A stretch of DNA of 64,000 nucleotides from Diphasiastrum complanatum (Eukaryota; Streptophyta; Lycopodiopsida; Lycopodiales; Lycopodiaceae), in contig CM055097.1 in assembly GCA_029204225.1 (NCBI GenBank), positions 74,422,661 to 74,486,660 of the forward strand, given 5' to 3'. The position numbers were made by a program, and so were the translations under genes. Numbering within the stretch: position 1 is the stretch's first letter; the number at the start of each line of letters is the position of its first letter. The notes beneath the pieces were generated by a model that did not search any database, was not told the DNA's origin, and was given only the letters and a program-made list of their open reading frames with translations. Shown piece by piece: positions 49,123-59,680 of the stretch.

Positions 49123-50992
49123 GTGAGATCTTCGACCCTACAACTATACCCTTTGGGAGTTACCGTCAAGCAACCCAAAATGCAATTACACACTGCCACC
49201 GCTGAGACAAGTTCAGAAGACACGCTACGTTGGCATTATCGCCTTGGGCATCCTCATGTTCAAGTGATCAGAACAATACAAAATTACAAAATGGCAAAGG
49301 GTATTCAATGCAAGCTAACACCAATCTCGTTGTGTGAGGCTTGTCTTTATGGAAAAATGACTCGTTCTCGTTTTCCTAGATCAAAAACAAAATCAACATT
49401 ACTACTTTAGTTAGTCGTTTTTGAACTATGTGGTCCATTACCAACTTTATCAATCCAAAAGTCCAAATTTGTTCTTACATTCATAGATGACTACTCAAAA
49501 TTCACTATCATTTACTTTCTGAAACAGAAGTTTGAAGTCTTTAAATTCTTCAAACTCTAACTTGCCATGGTAGAAAGGCAAAAGTCTCACAAATTGAAGG
49601 TTCTAAGAACAAATAATGGTGGCGAGTATATTTTACTGAATTTATACATTTGTGTCAACAAAAAGGCATAATACATCAATACACTACTCCCTACACGCCA
49701 CAACAAAATGGCATTGCAGAACGGAAAATCTTACATTGTTCAATTGTACTCGAGCTATGTTACAAACAACTAATCTACCTCCAACCTTTTGGGAAGAAGC
49801 TGTTGCTATTGTTGGTTATCTACAAAATCGATTACCTTCCAAAACTCTTCCAAATGTCACTCCTTATGAAAGATGGCATGGGACCAAGCCTGACCTTAGT
49901 CATTTGTGTATATTTGGCTCCATATGCTACTCATTGGTCCCTGAAGAACTACGAAACAAGTTATCATCTCGAGCTCGTCAAGGTGTACTAGTTGGTTATG
50001 GTGCACGATATGGAGTAAAAGCATACCACATTTATGATCTTGCTGAACAAAAATTCTATTTTGCTCATGATGTCTTCATTGACGAAGACATTTTGATTAA
50101 TGGTGCATCATCAGCTCCTCCATCGAGTATTTATTCTGAACTACAGCCTCCTGTCAAACTTCTTCAACCTCAAGTGATTGTTTCTCTTGCTAAACATCCT
50201 AGTTCTGAAATTGAAGAGTGGACTGAATCCTCATTTAATTCACCAGTCATTCAAGATGATCCACCACCTGCACCTCCAAATGAAGAACATCATGTTCTGA
50301 TACCACCTGATACACCTCACCAATATTCCAAATAATTTAGCAGGGCGGGTCCTTCCTATTCATGGTCATCGCACTTCTACTCGACTGCCACGTTCTAATT
50401 TACTATGCATCCAAGCAATGATGCGCCATCGCCAGACATTTCTCAAGGTGCCTAAACTCAGTCTAAAACTACACAACAACAGGGCACCAAAACAACACTT
50501 TTACACATTTTAGCTCCTTCTAGCTCAACAAGTCGCAAATTTCGATCTCTAAGTGACATCCTTGGTTCTAGCAACATGGATACAGAAAGCTCCTCTTCTT
50601 ATGATCTCTTCACATACGATCCTCTTATGGATGATATTGTTGATGCAGACGAAGTCCTCGCTTCTCATGAAGCTTCTTTTTGGTGAATTGCTATGGAATC
50701 AGAAATGAAATCCATGTATGCTAATAACACGTGGAAATTTCCTCTTCCATCTGGTCGCAAAGCTATCTCTTGTAAGTGGGTTTTGCGTCGCAAATACAAA
50801 CATGATGGATCTATATCACATTACAAAGCACGCTTAGTTGCCCGTGGGTTTGTGCAGAAGCAAGGTATAATGAGACCTTCTCACCTACTTTACGCATTGT
50901 TACCTTTCGTTTACTGCTCGCTCTGGGAGTTGAACTGGATTAGAAATGGACCAAATGAATGTAGAAGCAGCTTTCCTGAAGTTCGACCTTGA
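49123..50992 (+). pseudogene. Copia element D, integrase to RT start (truncated)
   Basis: Pre-integrase zinc-binding region (WHYRLGHPHV, CEACLYGK, 49210-49380), integrase core read through stops (FIDDYSKFTIIYFLKQK, TNNGGEY), then frame 49652-50335 with FWEEAVAIVGYLQNRLPSKT, TPYERWHGTKPDLSHL and GVLVGYG and an acidic Pro-rich linker. RT starts at 50693 (NTWKFPLP, ISCKWVLRRKYKHDG, KARLVARGF) and stops after about 80 residues. The remainder of RT and RNase H is missing. The second catalytic Asp is changed (SD to TN in the GGEY motif). Confidence 0.87.
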
Positions 50993-50999
50993 ACTGTGA

Positions 51000-52520
51000 C
51001 CAGAAGTCCGACCTTGAAGCTAGGTCAATTAGAGACCTTAGAATAAGGCAGCCCTACATAACTCAAAAGAGTGCCCATAAATATATCTTTTCAAACTTAA
51101 ACAAAAAGCTTTAGGCCTTTTCCACAATTAAATGGTCTCCACCCATGTAATTAGCACAACGTTGAATCTTAGAATAATAGCTTGCTTTTCTCTTGACAGA
51201 GAAATTGAACTTTAATATGTTTAGAATGAGTTTGTGGGTTTAGAGATAGAGCAATGTAGCTCTGATTATCACAATAGAGTATGGTTGGACTGATTTGAAA
51301 GATCATAGGATCATGAAGCAATCTTCTGAACCAGATAATTTCTTTTACTATAGAGGTAGCTATGACATATTCTGATTATGTGGAGGACAAAGAAATGCAT
51401 TTATGCGACTATTCCATGAAATGGGTCCTCCTACTAGAAAGCAAAGATAGCGAGATGTGGAATTTCTTGTATCCACATTACCAGCCCAAGAATAAGTAAG
51501 TAATGTCAAAGCGTCCTCTGTATTTCCATTATAACACAAAGCATAGTGCTTAGTGGCTTGAATGTATCTTAGTACTCTGAGTAGAGCCTTCCAATGAGGT
51601 AGGCCAGGATTTGACATAAACAGTGACAATGTGCTGACTGTAAATACTAGATCAGGTCTAGTGCAGACCATGGCATACATGATCGATTGAGTGGCTATTT
51701 GAACTCATTTAGATGATCAGTAACTGAGGTCCCTTCACTCACCTTGAGTGACAGGAACTTCTTCCTCAAGAAGAGATGAGTCGATACATCTGTCGTTTCG
51801 TATAGACCAATAAGAATGTCTCATGCCTCTTTGGAGTTGGAACAATCAGCTACATGAGCTATTTGTGAATCTTTAAGATTCAGAGATACAATGGCAAGAG
51901 CTTTGTCATCCTTAGCATCCCCAAGGGGTCAACATGTTAGATTCAGCCGGTTTGGTGATCGAACCATTGATGTATCTCTAGAGTTCTTTTTCTGTGAGTA
52001 TCATCTTCATCTTGAACTTCCACATGTGGAAGCCATCACCATTGAACTTGTTGATCAAGTGGATTTATGAAGATATTCCTTCCATGATGAATGATCTAAG
52101 TATAGTAAATAGTTTCGAATATTAATAGTGTCTTGATGGAAATTTGGGAGGTTCTGGGATAGGCGTATGAGCTAAAGCGATCTCAGGAACTTCCCGAGCA
52201 GTAGTAAGGTCTCCAGGAGGTTGGATTAAAAGTGATTTTTTTTGTTTTTTCCTTCATGGTATTGCCACGAGGTTGTGGCTTCTGAGGGTGTGAGGTGTGC
52301 GGATGAGGAATTGGTGGCTCGTCATGGATGATCTCATCGTCGATTTGATAAATTGTTTCCTCCTCACATAGATCCCATGCATAATTGGGTCGTTTGACAC
52401 GATAGACTTTGGTATCAGGTTTTTCAACTGTAACCTTGGTGACTGGAAAACTTCTGAAAAATTCTATATTCGTAAGACATTTTCATCATCTACGAATAAA
52501 CCTTCTGATTCATCAGTAGG
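51000..52520 (-). pseudogene. Copia element E fragments, opposite orientation
   Basis: The minus-strand frame 51680-51360 reads MYAMVCTRPDLVF, HWKALLRVLRYIQATKHYAL and YSWAGNVDTRNSTSRY, the RNase H region of copia elements. To its right (about 52060-51690) the minus strand reads LAIVSLNLKDSQIAHVADCS, SKEAWDILIGLYE-like and LRKKFLSLKV, a UBN2 gag. An acidic linker-like region lies near 52500-52200. The domain order is scrambled, so two or more insertions or a rearranged element are present. Confidence 0.75.
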
Positions 52521-53076
52521 TAGCCATGCAACGTTTAACAATTCATCATTGTGTGGTTGAATATCAATAAAATTGATAGTAATGATAGGCGTGTCTAGAT
52601 CAGGAGGTTGTTCATGATCGGTCAAGGGAGTATGGGTGCAATCATCCTAATTCTAAACACAATAATCAGCCTTCACACAATCAATCATAGCCAAACTATG
52701 ACAATGTGGAAAAGAAGTGTCACGCTGGCTTGTAACATATCTCCCCAGACTTCAGTGCCTTCAAGGGTTTTATTCTCAAAAGGCGTGTGAGAGGTGAAAG
52801 AGGGTTGATCTGCATTTTGAATTTGCTGACGATATTTGTGTTGCAGCCTAATTTCTTTGGACGGTTGCGGATATACAATGGGCGTAGAACCTTCGTGTGC
52901 TTTTGGGTTTTGCTTGGTGCAATGGTAGTGGCTTGGCATTGTGTGCACGTGTCAAGGCCCATGCTGGCAAATTTTTGCTGGCAGAGTTTCTACTGGCATG
53001 GAGTAGACATGAGTAGCTGGTTTAGATCGTGAAGGACAATCCTTTACATGGTATTCAATGCCACAATTTTCAAAAT
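52521..53076 (-). pseudogene. Retroelement gag zinc-knuckle fragment
   Basis: The minus strand just left of the copia B LTR reads GIEYHVKDCPSRSKPATHVY. GIEYHVKDC is the second half of a CCHC knuckle; the first Cys pair is cut off at 53076 by the LTR. The minus frame continues as broken sequence to about 52685. Confidence 0.55.
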
Positions 53077-53219
53077 TTCTTGTTAGGTTTTTATGTCTAA
53101 CATTGATCTAGTTTGATCTTAATCTTATGTAAATTGATAGATCAAGTAAATCTAACATCCAATCCCTCTTGAGGATCAAATTAGGGTCCCCTCTTGGTCC
53201 ACTTTGTACTTTTTCCACA
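53077..53219 (+). repeat. Copia B 5' LTR remnant
   Basis: Matches the end of the 3' LTR from TTCTTGTTAGGTTTTTATG through TTTTTCCACA with about 10% differences. Confidence 0.9.
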
Positions 53220-53232
53220 TGGTATCATATCC
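53220..53232 (+). other. Copia B primer-binding site
   Basis: TGGTATCATATCC directly after the LTR end CACA. The first eight bases fit the initiator tRNA-Met site TGGTATCAGAGC; the rest has drifted. Confidence 0.75.
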
Positions 53233-53819
53233 AAGTACAAGAGGTTTTATTGAAATTGATAGGGTTGATCCAAATCAAAGCCAAAATTAGCAAGTTTTTG
53301 GAAACTAGCTAATTTTTGGGTAACAAGTTTGATTTGATAGGTATTCTCAAAATTTTTGGACCAGAACTTGTTGTGGGATGTAGGAACACTTTTCACACGT
53401 GTGAGGCCGTACAGCTCTGATTTTGGCTGAGAAAATTCAAAAATTTGTACAATCTGACTCACACACCCAATTAGAGAGATTTTTAGTGCAAAATCAAGCA
53501 TTTTCAATAGAAAATCTAATCCCTTGATTAGTTCTTGGATTAGATCAGCCAGAAAATTAAGATTGAAGCTTGAATTAGGAGAATTAAATGATTTTCTCTG
53601 ATTTTTTAGTGCATGTTGAAGTTGACGAGAGAAATTGCTAAAAATCATAGATAAAGGAGTGATTTTGCAAGTTTGAGACTAGAATCTAAATTTTCATCAT
53701 TCTAGATTGGTTCATGATTGATAGAATTGTGTCTATAAGCTTTCTAATTGCTAGAAGACTATAGGTTCAGATCTCTTAGAGAAACCATAAGAGTTTCTAG
53801 TGCTTTTTCACATTAAAAA

Positions 53820-55150
53820 ATGGCATTAATGGGTGGTTTTTTGCTTGAAGCTAGTGAAAGGCCTACATCCACTAATTATGCTACTTGGATAGTTCGAATG
53901 GAGTCTTTGCTTGTACTTCATGATCTTTATGACATAGTACTTGAGGTGGAAGTAGAACCTCACGGAGGAGTTGAGTTGGTACAGTACAAAAAGAGATGTA
54001 GAGTTGCATTACATTGCATAAAGATGAATGTAAGTAATGAACTTTTGAAGGAAATCTCATCTTGTACCACATCCAAAGAGGCATGGGATTCATTAAAAGC
54101 AATTTATGGATCCAAGAATACTTCAAGGATACTCATGCTTAGGAATCAAATCCTTCAAAGCATGAAAGGAAGTAGTGAAAGTGCCCAAAATTATGTCTTT
54201 AGGATCAAATCTTTGAATAAGGAGTTGTCTTCTATAGATGATAAATCAAAGATGCTGAATTAGTTCAAATCATTTTGAATGGATTAGGAGATGATTATTC
54301 CAATCTTGTTCAAACCTTTGCTGTTCAAGATTCACTTCCTAGTATTGAAAAACTTCAAAGTGTGCTTGTAAGTGAGGAGAGTAGAACGCTTCATATCAAA
54401 AGTAGGATGAGTTCTTTATCTTTTAATGATGGTGATGAAAAAGCTAACTTTTCCTTGAAAAGCAAGAAGAAAAAGTATCCATTCAAGAATACTCAAGACA
54501 TGGAGATGGAGAGCAAAGATGGAGCATCAAGTTCCAAAGGCAAGAGCAAGAAGGACAAGAAGAAGCTGAAGTGTTTTTTTTGTGGAAAAAAGGGACATTT
54601 TGCATCCGAGTGCTACAAGAAGAAGAATGCCCAAGAGAAGGACAATCAAGGCAATCTTGTGCTTGAGGAGGAGGAAGAAGAAGGCAATCTATCTTTGATG
54701 GTATCCTCACCACAAACATCTAATCAAGACACTTGGTGGATTGATAGTGGGGCAAGCTCTCACATGACTCACCAAAAAGACTACTTTTCTAATCTACTTT
54801 CTTACAATAGTCCTAAGAGATTTATCTTCACTACAAGTGATCAAGAATGTGAGATTGTAGGTGTTGGATCCATTCCTTTATGTCTAGGATCATCTAAAAA
54901 AGTAGATCTAGACAATGTTCTTTATGTACCTTCAATTACAAATAACTTGTTGAGTGTAGGACAACTTATGGATAGTGGATTAGATGTACATTTCAAGCAT
55001 GGAGCATGTTCTATCTTGAAAGATGAAAAATGTATTGCTAGTGGTTTCAAGCAAGGGAGGTTATTCAAATTGGATGCTAATGTGATGGTTGGAAGTGTGA
55101 ACATGCAAGGGAGGAGCTCACTCAAGTGGAATTATGGCACAAAAGGTTAG
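53820..55150 (+). pseudogene. Copia B gag and protease
   Basis: ATG at 53820 opens gag: FLLEASERPTSTNYATWIVR, KEAWDSLKAIYGSK and ILMLRNQILQSMKG. A frameshift at about 54260 moves to the frame 54275-55150. This has a Lys-rich segment, zinc knuckle CFFCGKKGHFASEC (about 54572-54613), an acidic run, protease active site WWIDSGASSHMT (about 54736-54771) and NVLYVPSITNNLLSVG. A second frameshift near 55125 leads into the pre-integrase region. Confidence 0.92.
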
Positions 55151-55975
55151 GCCATCCTAACTATAAAGCTATGGAGACCATGGTGACAAAGGAGCTAGCA
55201 AGTGAACTTCCCAAAACCATATCCAACTGTGGCAAGCTTTGTGAAGCTTGTGGACTCTCCAAATCTCATAAGGTACCTTTCAAGAGATCTTTGACAAGAT
55301 CTAGATCTCCTCTTTACCTTATACACTAGGTTGTTCATTCATTTTCACATGAATCAAATGGTGGAGCTCTTATGTATGTCACTTTTATTGATGATAGATC
55401 AAGAAACTCTTGGGTTTATCTCTTGTCTAAGAAAAGTGAAGTTTTTGAGTCCTTTGTAAAGTTCAAAACTCTTGTTAAAAGCAACTTAATACTAGCTTGA
55501 AAGTATTAAGAAGTGATAATGGAGGGGAGTACATCTCCAATAGGATGAAAGAGTTTTGTGAAACTAATGGCATTAGGAGAGAGTTTACTTGCACGTATAC
55601 TCCACAACAAAATGGAGCAGCTGAGAGAAAGAATAGGACACTATGTGAGTGTGCTAAAGCTTTGAGATTAGATGCATCCCTTCCTACTTCATTCTAGGGA
55701 GAAGCTATTTTATGTGCAAACTTTCTATGTAATAGAATGACTAATAGTGCCATTAAAGGACTTACACCTTATGAAGTATTGTTTGACAAAAAGCCAAATC
55801 TTAGTGATTTGAAAGTTTTTGGATGTACTTGTTATGTACATATTCCTTTAGAAACAAGGAAAATGGAAGATGCCACTTCTTTCAAAGGCATTTTTGTTGG
55901 TTATAGTGAAAGTAAAAAAGCTTATATGATATTTGATCCTAATACCAAGAAAGTTGTTGTATAGAGATGTACTTT
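55126..55975 (+). pseudogene. Copia B integrase
   Basis: Zinc-binding HKRLGHPN and CEACGLSKSH (55126-55329), stop at 55327, then core FIDDRSRNSWVYLLSKKSEV. A frameshift near 55490 precedes VLRSDNGGEY (Asp) and QQNGAAERKNRT (Glu). TAG replaces the Trp codon of F(W)GEA at 55695. The C-terminus (SDLKVFGCTCYVHIP, FKGIFVGYSESKKAYMIFDP) ends at a TAG at 55963. Around the first catalytic Asp the sequence (IH-stop-VVHSF) no longer shows HTD. Confidence 0.92.
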
Positions 55976-57787
55976 TTGATGAATATTTTCAAGCCAAAGG
56001 AAAGGTGACTTCCAACAACACTCAACTTGTCAAGGATCATGCTATGGCCGAGGAGGAGCTTCATGAAGATGAAGACCAAGTGGAATCTATTCAAAGTCCA
56101 AGGGTGCCAAGAAGATCAACAAGGACAAGGATTGAACCATCAAGGCTCACTTATAGTGACAAAAGGGAGCAAAGGGAAGATTCTCAGCTACTCAACTCTT
56201 ATACTTTCTTGACTACTATGCTTGAAGAACCAATTAGTTTTGAGGAAGCAAATAAGTCTCAATATTGGAGGAAAGCTATGCAAATAGAGTTTGATGCACC
56301 GTATGGAAAGATTGAATTCCAACAACACTCAACTTGGAAGCTTGTTGATCTACCGTATGGAAAGAAGCCTCTTACTTGTAAATGGATGTATAGATTGAAT
56401 TATAATCAAGATGGTTCCATTCATAAGTATAAAGCTAGACTTGTAGAAAAAGATTTTTTGCAAGTCAAAGGCATAGATTATGATGAAACCTTTGCACCTG
56501 TTGCAAAGCTTGTGACCATTAGATTAATCATATGTCTTGCTACTTCTTTCAAATGGGAGCTCTTCCAACTTGATGTGACAAATGCTTTCTTGAATGGATT
56601 CTTGGAAGAGGAAATCTACATGTGCCAACCCGAGGGCTTCATCAAAGATGGAGAAGAAGACAAGGTGTGTTTCTTGAAGAAGAGTCTTTATGGACTCAAG
56701 CAAGCACCAAGAGCATGGTACTCTAGGTTGCATTCCTATCTTATTTCCATTAGATTTGTTGTAAGTTCTTATGAACCATCATTGTACTACAAATGTAATG
56801 ATGGAAGATCACTATCTTAGTTTTATATGTTGATGACATTATACTCACAGGAAATGATCTAGATGGCATCAAAAATGTAAAACTTTTCTCGTCTAGTGAA
56901 TTTAGAATGGTAGATCTAGGACTTCTTAAAGTTATACTTGGAATAGAAGTCACTAGAAGTAATGATTTTGCTTTCATATGTCAATCTAAGTCTGCTAGAT
57001 CAATCTTAGCAAAATTTGGCATGATTGATTGTAAAGGAGTTGAAACTCCCATGGAACTAAGTGTAAAAGTTTCTAAGGAAAGTGATGAAGCATCCTTTGA
57101 GGACATCACTACCTATAGAATGCTTATTGGTTCCTTGATATACTTAACCATCACTAGACCTGATCTTAGTTTTTGTGTTGGCAATACATGCAAAGTCCAT
57201 TAATATGTCATTGGAAAGGAGCAAAAAGGGTGTTAAGGTACATCTCGACTACAAAAGACTTTGGTGGCATAGTTTATGAAAGGACTAATATTTGTTTAAG
57301 AGCATATTTGGACTCAAGTTTTGCAGGTGACAAGATGGATAGAAGATCCATAAGTGCATTTGCTATGTTCTTATGTGGAGGAGCTATATTTTGGCTTTCC
57401 AAAAAGCAAGACACCATCTCTATTTCATCAACAAAATCCGAGTATAAAGCTATGACAAAAACAACAAAGGAGGTTCTTTGGCTTAAAAGGCTTTTGGAGG
57501 AGCTACATGTGATCAAGGATGAAGACATTCCATGCATATATTGTGACAATCAAGCAGCTCAACAAGTTGCAAACAATCCAGTCTTCCATGCTCGAACAAA
57601 GCACATTGAGATTTCACATCATTTCATGAGGGAGAAAGTGCAAGCAAAGGAGATCAAGCTTATTCATGTTTCATCATCAGATTGCATTGTTGATATACTC
57701 ACCAAGGCATTGCTTAAATATCCATTTGTAGAATTAAGATTGGCTCTTGGAGTTATAGATAGATCTATGCTAGATTTACCAAGCTAG
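55933..57787 (+). pseudogene. Copia B reverse transcriptase and RNase H
   Basis: Frame 55933-56820 carries the linker (SPRVPRRSTRTRIEPSR) and RT: TWKLVDLPYGKKPLTCKWMY, KARLV, DETFAPVAK, LDVTNAFLNGFLEEEIYM and KKSLYGLKQAPRAWY. A frameshift at about 56815 precedes the YVDD box (LYVDDIILTG, 56822-56851). Frames 56907-57203 and 57173-57787 complete RT and RNase H: GSLIYLTITRPDLSF, YLDSSFAGD, SSTKSEYKA, YCDNQAAQQ and ARTKHIEI. It ends at a TAG at 57785. Confidence 0.93.
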
Positions 57788-57799
57788 ATTTTTGAGGAG

Positions 57800-58621
57800 T
57801 GTGAAAATGCAAAAATCATGCTTGGTAGAGGCCAGAATCTTGTATATAGGATAAAAACACATGTGTGGAGCCTTTTCCCACGTGTGAAATTAGTGTACTT
57901 GTCATGTACCATAATCATATATGTTGTACATATGATTTAATTCAAGTTCTAGTGGCTAAAATGGCCAAAAACTAGTTTTCTAGATATATGACACATGGCA
58001 TCAATCTATTGATTTCATGAGCCAAATAATCTAGTCAGGTGTCACATCCCATGTGTAGAGGATAGCTCACACATGTGGAAAAAGCTGAAGTAGGTGTGTT
58101 TTTGCTTCTAGAAGATTTTTATGAAGATCTCCATATAGTAGGAAATTGGACCAAAAATGGCCAAAATAGAAAGTTTGATCCAAGTGTCAAAATTGCATGA
58201 TGATGACAGAGCATCCTCACACGTGTGAGATCTGATGCATGATCAGTACCTCGAGGTCCAAAAAGTGTATATATAGAGGCATATTTGGCCACAATCAACA
58301 TGAAACATCAATCTTGATTTTGGAAGCAATTTTGTGTAATTGTCTCTATTTGTCTACATTTGTTTTGATTGTTTTGAGGTTCTATCATAGTGTACTTTGT
58401 TTTCAGGTTGGAGTCCGTACTCTAACAGGGTTTCACACGTGTGAAACCAGCAAGTAAATTTACCTTCATTAATGATTGTTCTTGTTAGGTTTTTATGTCT
58501 AGAATTAATCTAGACTGATCTTAATCTTACATAGATTGATAGATCAAGTAAATCTAGCATCGAATCCCTCTTGAGGATCAGATTAGGATTCCCTCTTTGT
58601 CCATTTTGTACTTTTTCCACA
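57800..58621 (+). repeat. Copia B 3' LTR
   Basis: Starts TGTGAAAATGC after the polypurine tract and ends TTTTTCCACA. Contains several CACGTGTG palindromic words and a TATA-like GTATATATAGAGG (58266-58278) upstream of the transcript start region. Confidence 0.88.
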
Positions 58622-59042
58622 ATCAGGCAATCACGCACACAAGCAAGTAGCAATAGCAAGAAAAGAAAAACAAAGTAAGCTTGTGTAAAAAACTTAAAAA
58701 GGGGCAACGACGCCAATGTTGGATCTAAATCTAATGTTACGGTGACTAGGTCTATCTATGGTTCAGGTTGTAGTGTAGTGGTAGACCAATTCATCCACCT
58801 TCTAAGTTCTACATTAAAATTACAAATAAAGTAAAGAGCATGAACAAAAAAGAGGAGCACCAAGGCTTCCTAGACAACAACTAATGAAGCTTGTTAAGGC
58901 TTCCCAGCTAACAAGCATTCTAAATAAACTAGAACTTGCTAAGACTTACCCAACTAGCAAGGCCATTAATCTTATTCCTAATTAACACCCAAAGGGAAAT
59001 GAAATAGTGATTGCGGCTAACTAAGCAATAAGCAATAAAACG
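58622..59042. other. No gene; short duplicated words
   Basis: GCTTGTTAAGGCTTCCCAGCTAACAAG-like words occur several times (58880-58980). Otherwise unremarkable. Confidence 0.4.
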
Positions 59043-59170
59043 CTATTATGGGAAAGGGTCTTTTCACATGCAGTAGACATGCATGGGAGGTTGGCATGAT
59101 TAGTTAGACTGCTTCCATGTGGATTCCGTGCATGTCTACTGCATGTGAAAAGACCCTTTTCCCATAATAG
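59043..59170. repeat. 128-bp palindrome with about 42-bp arms
   Basis: Left arm CTATTATGGGAAAGGGTC, TTTTCACATGCAGTAGACAT, GCA; the right arm is its reverse complement with a single extra A. The loop is about 45 bp and contains GATTAGTTAGACTGCTTCCA. The loop plus part of the right arm is repeated imperfectly at about 59230-59282. Confidence 0.95.
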
Positions 59171-59680
59171 CTAGGTCCAATGCAAAAGCATTGTATGTGC
59201 ACGTCCACACCCAAGACATGCATGTGGTCATGATCAGTTAGACTGCTTCCATGACGTGCATGTCTAGTACCACATGCATGTGGTTATCAGTCCACATGGT
59301 CCTATTCATCTTTTACCAATGTTAGGTCCATCCCCTGTACCCCCAAAGGTCCAATCCATTTAGGGTTATGATAGGTGTTGATAGCAAAAGTAGTATGTTT
59401 AAAGCTCATTGTTGTTAGGCGTAACTGCATGCATGCTCATATTTCTTTTGTTATTTTTCTCAAATGCTTTGAACATAGGAATATGTATAGGGTTGAGTTT
59501 GCCTTGAATGTGATGTTCAAAATGTCATGTACTTTTAGTACATTAGTGCTTATAAATGCATTATAATATCTAGTGTCAGCTTTGTTAGGCCCAAAAGTAG
59601 CGATTAGCCCTAATAATAAGGCAATTTTCTCTTTAGGCCTTCCAAAGTATTTAAAATAAGAAACCTTAAAAATCCGATCT
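59171..59680. other. No gene seen
   Basis: AT-rich with ACATGCATGTGG words at the left. The frame 59375-59566 has no recognisable motif. Confidence 0.5.

Larger units (their letters stand above)
53077..58621 (+). mobile_element. Copia element B, 5' LTR truncated
   Basis: A Ty1-copia retrotransposon on the plus strand. The 3' LTR is complete (57800-58621, about 822 bp), but only the last 143 bp of the 5' LTR remain (53077-53219). A PBS follows at 53220 (TGGTATCATATCC). Gag starts at 53820, RNase H ends at 57787, and a purine-rich TTTTTGAGGAG precedes the 3' LTR. Several frameshifts and stops interrupt the polyprotein. The LTR family is shared with 29176-29993. No target duplication can be checked because the left end is missing. 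Confidence 0.93.

Noticed and set aside
59375-59566. 63-codon plus-strand frame before the hAT-type gene, considered as its missing N-terminal zinc finger
   Set aside because: It has several Cys and His residues but no BED spacing and no splice signals joining it to the transposase frame.
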